Positions 10,879 through 20,426 of a stretch of DNA of 64,000 nt are shown here, piece by piece (the stretch's first letter is position 1; each line of letters opens with the position of its first letter). Origin of the DNA: Microbacterium rhizomatis (GTDB lineage Bacteria > Actinomycetota > Actinomycetes > Actinomycetales > Microbacteriaceae); contig NZ_VYSA01000002.1 of the NCBI RefSeq assembly GCF_008710745.1, positions 124,001 through 188,000 on the forward strand, in the 5' to 3' direction. A model generated the notes under the pieces. That model was not told where the DNA came from. It saw only the letters and a list, made by a program, of their open reading frames with translations, and ran no database searches. A program made the position numbers and the translations under genes.

Positions 10879-12126
10879 ATGAGACGCGTATGGCCTTTGA
10901 CCGTCCGAGGGACGGGCGCGCTCGTGTTGGCGATCGCCTGCTTCGTGCTGGCGAACGAGCTCGGACTGGTCGAGCTCTTGTACTTCGGGATCCTCCTGCT
11001 CGCCACCCTCGCGGCAAGCATCGTCTCGCTCTACGTGACCCGGCGCACCGAAAGCGTCGGGCGCTCCCTCAGCCCCGACGTCGCGACCGTCGGCCGACCG
11101 TCCACCGTCACTGTCCGGGTCGGCGTGCGCACTGCCGTGCCGACGGCGGCAGGTCTGTGGCGCGACGCGGTGCCGGCCGGCCTCACCGGAGTGGCGCACG
11201 GCGTCTTCCCCGCGCTCGGTTCGGGCCTGCGGGGCGACGAGCGAGCCGTCGAGCTGCGGTACACGATCACGGGTGCGCGCAGGGGCGTGCACCCCCTCGG
11301 CCCGCTTTCGGTCACATCCACCGATCCGTTCGGCCTCGCGCGGCGCAGCAATGTGCTCGGCGTGCGCACGCAGGTCACCGTGACGCCCGCGATCGTCGAC
11401 CTGCCGGTGCTCGCGAACTTCTCCGGCGAGTCAGGGGGCACCCTGCACACCACGACGAATCAGATCGGACAGGGCTCGGACAACCTCATCGCCCGCCCCT
11501 ACGCCCCCGGCGACTCGATGCGCCGCATCCACTGGCGGGCCACCGCGCACCGCGACGCGCTCATGGTGCGGCAGGAGGAGCAGGAATCCACTCCCGAGGC
11601 CACGGTCGTGCTCGACCGCGCCGCAGAGCGGTGGAGCGCCGAAGCACTGCGCACCACCGGCCTGGACGCGGGTTTCGAGGCGGCCGTCTCGAGCTGCATC
11701 TCCGTCGTCTCTCGCCTCGTCACCGACGGCTACGTGGTCGAGCTGATCGATTCGGACGGCACGGCGCTCGCCGACCCCATCGACGGGGGCGACCTCGGCG
11801 GGGTCGAAGCCGTCGCCACGCACCTGGCGACCATCACGGCTCGCCGCGGCGACACCCTCGCCAAGCTCCCCCTGCTGTTCGCCGGCGCCATGACCGGCCC
11901 GGTCGTCGTGGTGACGGGGCGCTTCGATCCCGCGGATGCCGAGGCCCTCGCCCCGCTCGTTCATCACTCGGCCCTGCCGATCGTGCTGGCCGCCGCTCCC
12001 ACCGGAGACGCGCTCGACCGCGCGACCGATCTCGGCTGGCGCGCTGCGCCGATCGGCGCAGACGCCGATCTGGTGGCCGCCTGGTCGGGAGCTGCGGATC
12101 AGGGGGTGAGCAATGTCGTCGCCTGA
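10879..12126 (+). CDS. DUF58 domain-containing membrane protein
   Basis: Two N-terminal membrane helices (residues ~10-50) are followed by a beta-rich region. The DUF58 signature GDSMRRIHWRATAHRDALMV and then a VWA-like C-terminal domain come next. Proteins of this family accompany MoxR and TgpA-type transglutaminases; the biochemical role is not established. Its last 14 nt overlap the start of the transglutaminase gene, so translation is coupled. The 415-residue length is typical. Confidence 0.88.
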   Translation: MRRVWPLTVRGTGALVLAIACFVLANELGLVELLYFGILLLATLAASIVSLYVTRRTESVGRSLSPDVATVGRPSTVTVRVGVRTAVPTAAGLWRDAVPAGLTGVAHGVFPALGSGLRGDERAVELRYTITGARRGVHPLGPLSVTSTDPFGLARRSNVLGVRTQVTVTPAIVDLPVLANFSGESGGTLHTTTNQIGQGSDNLIARPYAPGDSMRRIHWRATAHRDALMVRQEEQESTPEATVVLDRAAERWSAEALRTTGLDAGFEAAVSSCISVVSRLVTDGYVVELIDSDGTALADPIDGGDLGGVEAVATHLATITARRGDTLAKLPLLFAGAMTGPVVVVTGRFDPADAEALAPLVHHSALPIVLAAAPTGDALDRATDLGWRAAPIGADADLVAAWSGAADQGVSNVVA

Positions 12127-14428
12127 CGCCGCGGCATCCCGTCGCCCGGCGGAGCTCGCACTGACGATCGGGGTGTACGTCGCGCTCTACGCCGCGATGA
12201 TGCCGCTGATCCGCGTGGTCACGCTGAGCTGGTGGGTGCTCGGCGCACTCGCGCTCACCGGCGCGATCCTCGCGGCGGGGTTCGTCGCGCGCCGGTTCCG
12301 CCTTCCCGCGATCGCCGTCACCCTCATCGAGCTGGTCGTCTGGGTCGCGCTGCTCACAGGGATGTTCCTCGCCGATACAGCCCTGGTCGGCATCGTTCCG
12401 ACGCCCGAGACAGTGCGCACGGTGCCCGCGCTGGTCTCGACAGCCATGGATGCGGTCCAGCTCGGCGCTGCCCCCCTCGACCCGTCCCCGGCGCTCTCGT
12501 TCGTCATCGTCGGCTCGATGGGCCTGCTGGCGATCGCGATCGACCACGTGGTGCTGACGGCACGGATGCCGCTCCTGGCCGCCGTCGGACTCATCGCGAT
12601 CTCGCTCGTTCCGTCCATCGCGGTGCCCGGGCCGCTGGACGGCACGGCCTTCGTGCTGCTGGCGGCCGCGATCCTCTTCATGATGCGCGTGGAGACGCGA
12701 TCGCGAGAACAGCAGCGCGGCCGAGACGCCGTCGATGATCCGGCGACCATACGGGCGCCGGCTCAGGTGAACAACGGCGTGTCGGCGACGGCGCTCGGCA
12801 TCGGCGCGGTCGCCGTCATCATCGCGATGGTCGCCACTCCCCTGCTGCCCGCGCCCACCGCATCGGGGATCGGCGGCACCGGCGTCGGCGCCGCGATCGA
12901 TCCCTCGCTGCAGCTGGGCAACGATCTGCGTCGACCCCGAGACATCGAGGTGCTCACGGTGCGCAGCTCGGCGCCCGCGGCGCCCTATCTCCGCGCCGCC
13001 ACCCTGTCCAAGTTCGACGGGGCGGTGTGGTCGCCCGATCAGCCGAGCTCCGTACCCCTCGGCGACGCGAGCCTGGGGCCGGTCACCGCCGACCCCGACA
13101 TCCGCGTCGACGAGTACACGACCACGGTCGAGGTCAAGAACCTCAATTCGGCGTGGCTGCCCGTCGCCTTCCCCGCCGTCGCCGTCACGGGGCTCGAGGG
13201 CGCGTGGGCGGCGGTACCCACCAACCGCACCGTGATCGCGCAGGGCGCGTCGACGCAGGGCCAGACGTACGACATCGTCACGCAAGTGCCGCGTCCTACG
13301 CTCGAACAGGCGCGCTCGCACTCCGCCAGCGCGGCGGGGCTGTCAGACGACACCCTCTCGCTGCCGGCCGATCTGCCGCCCGTCATCGGTCAGCTCGCCA
13401 CTCAGGTGACGGCCGGCGCAACGACCGACTACGACAAGCTCGTCGCCCTGCAGACCTGGTTCCGCAGCTCCGCGTTCCGGTACTCGCTGAACGCTCCGGT
13501 CGAGGCGGGCTTCGACGGGACCGGTGCGGATGCGGTCGCCCAGTTCCTCGACGTGCGCGCCGGGTACTGCGTGCATTTCGCCTCCGCCTTCGCCCTGATG
13601 GCGCGCAGTCTCGGCATGCCCACCCGCATCGTGGTGGGCTACCTCCCGGGATCGAACACGAATACGTCCATCGGCGATGAGACCGTGTACTCGGTCATGA
13701 GCAGCCAGCTGCACGCGTGGCCCGAGGTCTACTTCGGCGGCATCGGCTGGATCCCTTTCGAGCCGACCAACAGCCTGGGGAGCCCGACATCCTTCTCACC
13801 CGGTTCGCTGACGACGGGTGTGCCCGGCAGCACGGCCGCTCCCACGACCGGGCCCGCGGCGACGCCCTCCCCGACGGCGACGCAGAGCACGGTCGATCCC
13901 AATCTGCCGCGGGATGACTCCTTCGCACGGAGCACCGCGACAGCGGTCAACCCTTTGCCCGCGATCACCGCAGTGCTCGGCATCCTGCTCGCTCTCGCGA
14001 TCCCCGGCCTGATCCGCGAGATCAGGCGGCGCCAGCTGCTCGCCGCAGCGCGCTCCGGCGACGCGGCCGCCGCGTGGATGAGCGTGCAGGACGCTGCGAT
14101 CGACCTCGGCATCCCCGTGCCGGCGAGCGAGTCCCCTCGGTCGCTCGGGACCAGACTCGTCGATGAGCACGGGGCTCCCCCCGATCCCATGACGGTGCTC
14201 ATCGGCGGAATCGAGCGGGCCAGCTACGCCTCCGGCGGTCACCACGGCTTCTGGCAGGGCGATGAGCTGGCGGATGCTGCCGCCGCCGTGCGCACCGGCC
14301 TGCTGGCTTCGGCCGACCGGCCTCGTCGCCTACTGGCCATCGCCGCTCCGCGCTCGCTGATCGTGCGCCCCGGCAGCGCGTACGCGGGTTCCGGGGCAGG
14401 GTCGGGTTCGCACGCACGGGCACGCTAG
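12113..14428 (+). CDS. TgpA-like transglutaminase membrane protein (DUF3488/DUF4129)
   Basis: The N-terminal ~220 residues form several membrane helices (DUF3488). A large extracytoplasmic transglutaminase-core domain follows with Cys486 (RAGYCVHFASAFALMAR) and His534 (SSQLHAWPEVYF). The third triad position lies in GWIPFEPT, where Glu takes the place of the usual Asp of a DPT motif. After a Ser/Thr/Pro linker and one more helix (~620) comes a cytosolic DUF4129 tail. The moxR-DUF58-tgpA order is conserved in Actinobacteria, and a role in envelope or peptide remodelling is inferred. Confidence 0.9.
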   Translation: MSSPDAAASRRPAELALTIGVYVALYAAMMPLIRVVTLSWWVLGALALTGAILAAGFVARRFRLPAIAVTLIELVVWVALLTGMFLADTALVGIVPTPETVRTVPALVSTAMDAVQLGAAPLDPSPALSFVIVGSMGLLAIAIDHVVLTARMPLLAAVGLIAISLVPSIAVPGPLDGTAFVLLAAAILFMMRVETRSREQQRGRDAVDDPATIRAPAQVNNGVSATALGIGAVAVIIAMVATPLLPAPTASGIGGTGVGAAIDPSLQLGNDLRRPRDIEVLTVRSSAPAAPYLRAATLSKFDGAVWSPDQPSSVPLGDASLGPVTADPDIRVDEYTTTVEVKNLNSAWLPVAFPAVAVTGLEGAWAAVPTNRTVIAQGASTQGQTYDIVTQVPRPTLEQARSHSASAAGLSDDTLSLPADLPPVIGQLATQVTAGATTDYDKLVALQTWFRSSAFRYSLNAPVEAGFDGTGADAVAQFLDVRAGYCVHFASAFALMARSLGMPTRIVVGYLPGSNTNTSIGDETVYSVMSSQLHAWPEVYFGGIGWIPFEPTNSLGSPTSFSPGSLTTGVPGSTAAPTTGPAATPSPTATQSTVDPNLPRDDSFARSTATAVNPLPAITAVLGILLALAIPGLIREIRRRQLLAAARSGDAAAAWMSVQDAAIDLGIPVPASESPRSLGTRLVDEHGAPPDPMTVLIGGIERASYASGGHHGFWQGDELADAAAAVRTGLLASADRPRRLLAIAAPRSLIVRPGSAYAGSGAGSGSHARAR

Positions 14429-14454
14429 GATGGTCTGCGGTCCTCCGGGACCAC

Positions 14455-14542
14455 GGAGGATTCGCCTAGTGGCCTATGGCGCACGCTTGGAAAGCGTGTT
14501 GGGTGAAAGCCCTCGGGGGTTCGAATCCCCCATCCTCCGCCA
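14455..14542 (+). tRNA. tRNA-Ser (anticodon GGA)
   Basis: The acceptor stem ggaggat (14455-14461) pairs with atcctcc (14532-14538), and G then an encoded CCA complete the 3' end. The anticodon stem cacgc/gcgtg encloses the loop ttggaaa, giving anticodon GGA at 14489-14491. A long variable arm typical of type II tRNAs follows, then the T arm gggggttcgaatccccc. It begins 27 nt after the transglutaminase stop. Confidence 0.97.
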
Positions 14543-14544
14543 CT

Positions 14545-14583
14545 GATGTCTCGCGACGTGTGTCTCACATGTCGCGAGACATC
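14545..14583. terminator. 17-bp hairpin after tRNA-Ser
   Basis: gatgtctcgcgacgtgt and acatgtcgcgagacatc form a 17-bp stem with one G-U type mismatch and a 5-nt loop. It starts 2 nt after the tRNA CCA, and ttt follows the stem. A second hairpin (ccgcgga/tccgcgg, 14592-14607) follows. Together they separate the tRNA from the convergent gene ending at 14632 and likely act as a bidirectional terminator. Confidence 0.65.
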
Positions 14584-14631
14584 TTTCATCTCCGCGGACA
14601 TCCGCGGGACACTCACGGCTCGGCGGCCGAT

Positions 14632-15369
14632 CTAGTGGCGGTACGCGGTCACACTCTCAGATAGCCGGATGGGCTCCCCCTCGACGGTCATCTCACCGAC
14701 CACGACGTTCAGCGTCCCGCTGATGGCGACAGCCAATCCGCTGCCGCTGACGCTGCCGCTGGCACCCTCACCCGCGCAGCCCACCGAATCGGCGGTGCGA
14801 TTCTGCCGATCCGTCCGGAAGCTGACGATACATATTCCGTCGTACGCGGACGGGCGCGCGAGAGCGATGTAGTAACCGTCGAGTATCGCGACGAATCGCA
14901 CCGTGTCCGGATCGATGTGCGGATCCGAGCCCAGGAACTGTGCCGGGAGCCGGTCTTCATCGGTCTGCGCCGTGGCCAGCTCCGGCAGCGTGCTGCCTGC
15001 CTCCGGGTTGAGAACACGGCCTCCAGCGATGCCGACGCCGATGCCGACGCCGACGCACAGTCCGATCGCAGCGAGCGCGATCGCGCTGACCGAAGGAAGC
15101 AGCCAGCGTGGCCAGCCCGACGGCGCGAACCTCTTCGCACCGACGATCGCCGGATCGCCCGGCTCGCCCGGCTCGCCCATGGGTGGGCGCTCGTCGAGGG
15201 GCCCGTCGAGGGGCGCGTCAACGGGCGCGGGGAGGGTCACGGTCTCGCTCTGGATCCCTTCGAGCTCCCGCAGGCGCCGAATGTCGGCATCCGTCACCGT
15301 CTGGGCGGGATCGGGCCCGAACACTCTCCGGCGCAGCTCATCGAGCTCACGGCTCTCGCCTCCGGTCAC
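14632..15369 (-). CDS. Single-pass membrane protein of unknown function
   Basis: Not recognised. The 245-residue protein has a charged cytosolic N-terminus (~85 residues, with a Pro/Leu/Asp repeat PLDGPLDERPPMGEPGEPGD). One Gly/Val-rich membrane helix (~88-118) and an extracytoplasmic domain of ~120 residues with two cysteines follow. The topology resembles anti-sigma or regulatory proteins, but no domain signature was seen. Its GTG start overlaps the lgt stop by 4 nt, so it is expressed with the lipoprotein-modifying enzyme. Confidence 0.75.
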   Translation of the reverse strand: MTGGESRELDELRRRVFGPDPAQTVTDADIRRLRELEGIQSETVTLPAPVDAPLDGPLDERPPMGEPGEPGDPAIVGAKRFAPSGWPRWLLPSVSAIALAAIGLCVGVGIGVGIAGGRVLNPEAGSTLPELATAQTDEDRLPAQFLGSDPHIDPDTVRFVAILDGYYIALARPSAYDGICIVSFRTDRQNRTADSVGCAGEGASGSVSGSGLAVAISGTLNVVVGEMTVEGEPIRLSESVTAYRH

Positions 15370-16298
15370 GGCCGTCCCGGTTCGCGAACCGCGGCCGGGG
15401 CCGGCTCGGCGGTGTGGTCGCCGTCAGCATCGCGCGGCAGCGCAGGCTCGGGTTCGCGTCCGGCTCGGTAGACGGATGTCTCCGGCTCGGGATGCTGTCG
15501 GCTTCGGACCACGATCAGAACGATGCCCAGCCCGACGGCGACGAACGAGGCCCACACGTTAGCGGGGATCCCGAACAGCGCGTCGCTGGTGGGATCGATC
15601 CTGATCGCTTCCAGCCAGCTCCTGCCGAGCCCGTACCAGATCAGGTAGACGCCGAAGGCGCGACCCCAGCGCAGATCGATCCGGCGCTCGAGCAGAAGGA
15701 TGATCGCGACGCCCACCAGATTCCAGATGATCTCGTACAGGAACAGGGGATGAAACAGCGTCCCGGCCGGCAGATCCTTGGGGAACATGGTGTCGGTCGG
15801 GAGGATCTCCAGACCCCACGGCAACGTGGTCGGCAATCCGAACAGTTCGTGGTTGAAGTAGTTGCCCAGCCGGCCTATCGCCTGGGCGACCAGCATGGCA
15901 GGGGCGAGAGCATCCGCGAAGGACCAGAATCGGATGCCGGTGCGACGGCACCCGATGTACGCACCGACCGCGCCGCCGATCAGCGACCCGTACAGCGCGT
16001 TGCCGCCGTCCCAGATCGCGAACACATTCCAGAGGTTCGCGCCCGGGTAGAAGTAGTCCCCGCCGTGGGTGAACACGTGATAGAACCGCGCTCCGACGAT
16101 CCCCAGCGGTACCGCCCAGAGGATGATGTCGAGCACGACACCGTCCTCGGCGCCCCGACGCGACAGGCGACGCTGCGTGATGATCGTCGCCGCGATGATC
16201 CCGGTGATGATGCAGAGCGCGTAGGTGTGGATCGTCAGCGGGCCGAGGGAGAACTGCGCCCACTCAGGAGGTGGGCTCGGGATGCTCATTGCGATCAT
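15366..16298 (-). CDS. lgt: Prolipoprotein diacylglyceryl transferase
   Basis: Lgt transfers diacylglycerol from phosphatidylglycerol to the lipobox cysteine of prolipoproteins at the cytoplasmic membrane. The 310-residue protein has seven predicted helices and the family signature GRLGNYFNHELFGLPT. The conserved YFxPGxxL-like region (GGDYFYPGANLWNVFAIWDG) and GGNALYGSLIGG are also present. The first ATG (16298) has GAGG 8 nt upstream and is preferred over the in-frame ATG at 16289. The C-terminal extension is Pro/Glu-rich. Confidence 0.95.
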   Translation of the reverse strand: MIAMSIPSPPPEWAQFSLGPLTIHTYALCIITGIIAATIITQRRLSRRGAEDGVVLDIILWAVPLGIVGARFYHVFTHGGDYFYPGANLWNVFAIWDGGNALYGSLIGGAVGAYIGCRRTGIRFWSFADALAPAMLVAQAIGRLGNYFNHELFGLPTTLPWGLEILPTDTMFPKDLPAGTLFHPLFLYEIIWNLVGVAIILLLERRIDLRWGRAFGVYLIWYGLGRSWLEAIRIDPTSDALFGIPANVWASFVAVGLGIVLIVVRSRQHPEPETSVYRAGREPEPALPRDADGDHTAEPAPAAVREPGRP

Positions 16299-16339
16299 GT
16301 GGTGAACCTCTTCTCAATCGCCTCGACAATCATGCCTCG

Positions 16340-17170
16340 CTAGTCGCGGAAACGATCGGCGAAGCGAGGATCGTCGAGCCACCACGGGCCCTGTCCCTCC
16401 GCCTCGCGAGCATCCAGCTCGGCGTCGATCTCACGCTGCTCCCGCGCATCGGCGCGCACCCACATGACCACGGTGGCGGCGATCATCGGGATACCGATGA
16501 CCTCGGCGATCGCGAGCAGGGCGCCCCCCGAGTACTTGTTGATGAGAAGCATCATGACGAGCCCGGGGACGGCGTCGAAGAGACCGTCGGCGAACGCCAC
16601 GAGCGTCTTGACCGCCGGCGTGGCCCACTCGGGCATGAGGTCGTCGCTCAAGAGCGGCAGGTTCACCGCCAGACCTGTGACGAACGCCGTCAGCAGCAGG
16701 AGCACCCAGGGCAACGGCTCGGTCAGCGAGGCCTGGTACCACTGCGACGTGATGGCGTACGTCAGCACGACGGCGCTCACGAGCGACGCCACACCCGGGA
16801 ACATGACGAATCGAGCGACGCGTCCGCGCGCCCACCCGATGCGCCGACCGCGGAGGAGCTCGATGAGCTTGACGGGATCGCCGAGCGCGACGCCGAGCGG
16901 CAGCACGGCGGCGGCCATGCCGATCGAGACGCCGTCCATCCAGGGGTTCACGTCCCGGAGGGCCTGCGCCGGACCGGCGAAGGTCCACACCCCCAGCGCG
17001 CACGTCACCATCCAGATCACGACGCGCCAGATGGCCCACGGGATGCCGCGACCACGCGCGACCGCGACGCCCACCGCGTACGCGACGGCGGCGAGCGCCG
17101 GCAGACCAAGGCCCACCACGCTCGGCGCCCACGGGCTCAGAAGCGCATCCACCCGTGAAGGGTCGCTCAT
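16340..17170 (-). CDS. Multi-pass membrane protein, distant CtaG (cytochrome c oxidase assembly)-like
   Basis: 276 residues with about seven hydrophobic helices and a charged C-terminal tail (ADAREQREIDAELDAREAEG). Helix order and the segments LPLGVALGDPVKLI and GLAVNLPLLSDDLMPEW fit the caa3_CtaG family. So does the FADGLFDAVPGLVM stretch. The histidine cluster usually present in the early helix (HM..H) is replaced here by DGVSIGMAAA, so a copper role is doubtful. This assignment is by eye and tentative. Confidence 0.5.
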   Translation of the reverse strand: MSDPSRVDALLSPWAPSVVGLGLPALAAVAYAVGVAVARGRGIPWAIWRVVIWMVTCALGVWTFAGPAQALRDVNPWMDGVSIGMAAAVLPLGVALGDPVKLIELLRGRRIGWARGRVARFVMFPGVASLVSAVVLTYAITSQWYQASLTEPLPWVLLLLTAFVTGLAVNLPLLSDDLMPEWATPAVKTLVAFADGLFDAVPGLVMMLLINKYSGGALLAIAEVIGIPMIAATVVMWVRADAREQREIDAELDAREAEGQGPWWLDDPRFADRFRD

Positions 17171-17208
17171 CCGCCGATGAATCCGCTGAGCGATGCGCTC
17201 CGATCGGT

Positions 17209-18273
17209 CTACCGCTGCGCGGTGCCCGAATCCCGCACAGCGCCGAGCAGCGAGATGACGTCGTCGAGACGTTGCTCGGCGGTCTCGGCGACGGGCGCGA
17301 GCAGCAGCTCTGTCACGCCGGCAGCGGCGAACCCGGCGACCCGCCTCCGCAGCCGCTCGGGGTCACCCATGAGCGTCACGCCGTGCACGAGCTCGTCGGG
17401 GACCGCGGCCACCGCCTCGGCGCGACGCCCCGCGAGGTAGAGGTCCTGGATCTCGGCCGCCTCCGCGTCGAAGCCATACTTCGAGACGATGTCGTTGTAG
17501 AAGTTCTTGCCCTTGGCTCCCATGCCCCCGATGTACAGCGCAAGGTACGCCCGGATCCGCATGACCGCCTCGGGCGACGGGTCGCCGAATGCGAAGAACA
17601 CCTGGACTTGGATGTCGAGGGGTCCGAGCTCCGGCCGCCTCTTGGCGGTGCCCGCCTCGAGCGACTCGCCCCACACCTTCGAGGCGAGCTCCGGATCGAA
17701 GAAGATCGGCTGCCACCCATCGGCGATCTCGGCGACCTGGGCGACGCTCTGGGGACCGAGGGCCGCGATCGAGATCGGGATGTCGGGCCGCGCCATGGGA
17801 TTGATGAGCTTGAGAGGCTTACCCAGGCCTGATCCGCCGCGCTCGCGGCTGAGCGGAACGGAATAGTGCTTGCCCTCGTGGACCACGGGCTCGCGTCGCC
17901 AGATCTGCCGGCAGATCTCGACGATCTCGCGCATGCGCCCGAGCGGCGCATCGTAGGGAACACCGTGGAATCCCTCGATGACCTGCGGTCCCGATGCACC
18001 CAATCCCAGGGTGAACCCGCCGGGGGCCAGTGAATCGAGGCTCGCGGCCGTCATCGCCGTGAGCGAAGGAGTTCGCGTGTAGAGCTGGAAGATGTTCGAC
18101 ATCAGCCCGATGGTCTGCGTCTTGGCCGCGAGGTAACCGAGGCGGCTCACCGCATCGAACGAATACGCCTCCGCGACCGCGATCGTGTCGAGGCCAGCCG
18201 TCTCGTAGGCATCGACGGCATCCGCGATCTCCGCGATGTCGGAGGAGTAGTTCTGGATCAGTCCGAACCGCAT
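17209..18273 (-). CDS. LLM class (F420-type) flavin-dependent oxidoreductase
   Basis: A luciferase-like TIM-barrel monooxygenase/dehydrogenase of 354 residues. It begins MRFGLIQNYSSDIAEIADAV, with the AEAYSFDAVSRLGYLAAKT and GLGASGPQVIEGFHGVP segments that form the cofactor pocket. IPISIAALGPQSVAQVAEIADG follows. The family uses FMN or coenzyme F420, and the substrate is unknown. It is divergent from the HupE-like gene, separated by about 140 nt. Confidence 0.88.
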   Translation of the reverse strand: MRFGLIQNYSSDIAEIADAVDAYETAGLDTIAVAEAYSFDAVSRLGYLAAKTQTIGLMSNIFQLYTRTPSLTAMTAASLDSLAPGGFTLGLGASGPQVIEGFHGVPYDAPLGRMREIVEICRQIWRREPVVHEGKHYSVPLSRERGGSGLGKPLKLINPMARPDIPISIAALGPQSVAQVAEIADGWQPIFFDPELASKVWGESLEAGTAKRRPELGPLDIQVQVFFAFGDPSPEAVMRIRAYLALYIGGMGAKGKNFYNDIVSKYGFDAEAAEIQDLYLAGRRAEAVAAVPDELVHGVTLMGDPERLRRRVAGFAAAGVTELLLAPVAETAEQRLDDVISLLGAVRDSGTAQR

Positions 18274-18413
18274 CGTCCGACCGCCTTCCGCTCGTCGGGG
18301 CTCACGGCACTCGCCGGCCCCCGCCGAACGATACTAGGCCGCGGCACCCGGTGTTGAGCATCCGTTCGCCTTCCGTACGCGGACTGTTCCCGGCCGGTGA
18401 TTATCGTCGCGGC

Positions 18414-19727
18414 GTGCTCTTGCAGACCCGGCGACTCCGGCGCCCCGTGCTCATCGCCCTCGTGGCATCGCTCGCCGTGCTGTTCGTGGTGGTGTCTGCG
18501 CAGAAGGCCCACGCCCACCCCGCAGGCACGACGGGAGTGCTCGTGACGGTGCAGTCGGACGCGGTCGAGGTCGAGATGCAGGTGCACATGGACGGGTTCG
18601 TCGCCGCCACCGGCTACGACAAGGGACCGGTGCAGTCCGAGCTCGACAAGGTCGCGGACAACCTCATGTCGTTCATCATGAACCGGGTGCACGTCTCGGA
18701 CTCGACCGGCGCCCTCGCCGCCGAGGTGATCGATCAGCCCCGGTTCGAGACGATCAACGGCGACGACGCGGTCGTCACGAAGCTCCGGTTCACCGATGAC
18801 CGACCCCTCTCGGGCGAGGTCACGCTGGACGACACCTTCATCCTCGACGTCATGCCGAGCCACCAGGTGTATGTGTCGCTGGTCAGCGACTGGAGCAACG
18901 GACAGGTCGCCGAGGGAGACCCGCAGGTACTCGGCGTGCTCGGGGGCGGCGTGACATCGATCACCCTGGAGCGCACCGATCAGACGCCGGTCAGCGGCTT
19001 TCTCGCCGTCGTCTGGCTCGGGATGCTGCACATCGCCGAAGGCACCGACCACCTGCTGTTCCTCTCGACGCTGCTGATCGTCGCCCCCGCCATGGCGGTG
19101 CGCGCCCGCTGGGGCCACCGGTGGACGGAGCCGATCCCCCTGAGGAAGACCATCGGCCGGGCGACCCTGATCATCACATCGTTCACCGCCGGGCACCTGA
19201 TCACCCTCGCCCTGGTTTCACTCGGGCTCCTGTCGTTTCCGACCAAGCCCGTCGAGATCCTCGTGGCGGTGTCGATCATGGTCGCCGCCGCCCACGCCAT
19301 CAAGCCGCTCCTCCCCCGCGGTGAGCTGCTGATCGCCGGAGTATTCGGCCTGGTGCACGGAACCGCCTTCGCCACGACGATCCTCGACCTCAACCTCGGG
19401 TTCGGTGAGAAGCTGCTCGCGATCCTCGGCTTCAACGTCGGGGTCGAACTGGCGCAGCTGATCGCCGCCGTGCTCGTGCTCCCGCTGCTCATCTGGCTGT
19501 CACATGCCCGGGCGTACGCGGGCTTCCGGATCGGGGTCGCATCGGTCGCGATCGTCGCGGCCATCGCATGGATCGTCGCCATCGCCGTCGGCGGTGATAC
19601 CGTTCTGCAGCCGATCTTCACCGGGGTCGCCGCGAACCCGATCGCCTGTTACCTGGGGCTCGTCGCGCTCGTCGGAGTGCTGTGGTACTTCACCCGCGAC
19701 CGTCAGCCGCAGGGCGAGCTCACGTAG
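18414..19727 (+). CDS. HupE/UreJ family membrane protein
   Basis: A 437-residue protein if started at GTG 18414 (VLLQTRRLRRPVLIALVAS), which places a signal sequence at the N-terminus. An extracytoplasmic domain of ~190 residues and about seven membrane helices follow. The HupE/UreJ-2 motif LGMLHIAEGTDHLLFL carries the conserved His and Asp, and later helices contain TSFTAGHLITLAL and FGLVHGTAFATT. Family members are proposed nickel/cobalt or other metal permeases. The metal here is not determinable. The open frame extends 63 nt further upstream. Confidence 0.85.
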   Translation: MLLQTRRLRRPVLIALVASLAVLFVVVSAQKAHAHPAGTTGVLVTVQSDAVEVEMQVHMDGFVAATGYDKGPVQSELDKVADNLMSFIMNRVHVSDSTGALAAEVIDQPRFETINGDDAVVTKLRFTDDRPLSGEVTLDDTFILDVMPSHQVYVSLVSDWSNGQVAEGDPQVLGVLGGGVTSITLERTDQTPVSGFLAVVWLGMLHIAEGTDHLLFLSTLLIVAPAMAVRARWGHRWTEPIPLRKTIGRATLIITSFTAGHLITLALVSLGLLSFPTKPVEILVAVSIMVAAAHAIKPLLPRGELLIAGVFGLVHGTAFATTILDLNLGFGEKLLAILGFNVGVELAQLIAAVLVLPLLIWLSHARAYAGFRIGVASVAIVAAIAWIVAIAVGGDTVLQPIFTGVAANPIACYLGLVALVGVLWYFTRDRQPQGELT

Positions 19728-19730
19728 CGG

Positions 19731-20396
19731 TCAGAGCCGGCCGATTCCCGTGCCGATGACGACGACGCCGACGAATCCGACGATCACGCCGGTCAGCAGG
19801 CCGCCGTTGCGCAGCATCCAATCGTGCACGCTCACCAGTCGTGGCTCCATCCGCTTGGGTGCGGCGACGGTCGCGATGATGGGCACGGCGACCGTGGATG
19901 CGGCGATCACCGTGTAGATCACGATCGAGACGACCACGACCGAGGTGGTGTCGGCATCGGCGCGCAGCGTGAGGCCCGCCGCGACGGCGAGCAGGATTCC
20001 CTTCGGCCGGATGTTGAGGACGAGACCCAGTCCCAGCGACGACCACGGACCGAGCTTTCCCGCCGAACTGAGCCAACCCGGTGTCTGTGGGGCGGTCTGG
20101 TGCCGTGAGCGGCGCCAGGAGAAGAACGCAAGCCCTACGAGTGCGATCCCCACGACGATCTCGGCGATTCCGACGGCCAGGTCGGGCTGACGGTCCGAGC
20201 TTGCGGTGGGAACGGTGTGGGCCAGCAGCGCGCACACGGCCAGCACGATGACGAGGCCGACGACCCAGCCGATCATGTAGGGGACGGCCGAGCGATTGCG
20301 GCCCGGTGAGAGCAGCATGAAGAACATCGCCATGATCGGCACCGAGCTGATCGCGACCGCCAGAGCGATGGGGATCATATGGCCGATCGCCTGCAT
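19731..20396 (-). CDS. GAP/Sap-family multi-pass membrane protein
   Basis: 221 residues with six predicted helices in the LysE-like arrangement. AISSVPIMAMFFMLLSP is the N-terminal signature, and the conserved NIRPKGILLAVAAG lies in the middle. The family includes the mycobacterial Sap and GAP proteins involved in glycolipid export; substrate unknown. It converges on the HupE-like gene with only 3 nt between stops. Confidence 0.8.
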   Translation of the reverse strand: MQAIGHMIPIALAVAISSVPIMAMFFMLLSPGRNRSAVPYMIGWVVGLVIVLAVCALLAHTVPTASSDRQPDLAVGIAEIVVGIALVGLAFFSWRRSRHQTAPQTPGWLSSAGKLGPWSSLGLGLVLNIRPKGILLAVAAGLTLRADADTTSVVVVSIVIYTVIAASTVAVPIIATVAAPKRMEPRLVSVHDWMLRNGGLLTGVIVGFVGVVVIGTGIGRL

Positions 20397-20426
20397 GTGT
20401 TCCTTCCGGGTGGCCGTCCTACTCCG

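Noticed and set aside
14455..14620. tRNA-Ser as integration site of a mobile island
   Set aside because: No integrase and no repeated tRNA 3' end downstream were seen; the following sequence is a terminator hairpin and lgt-linked genes.
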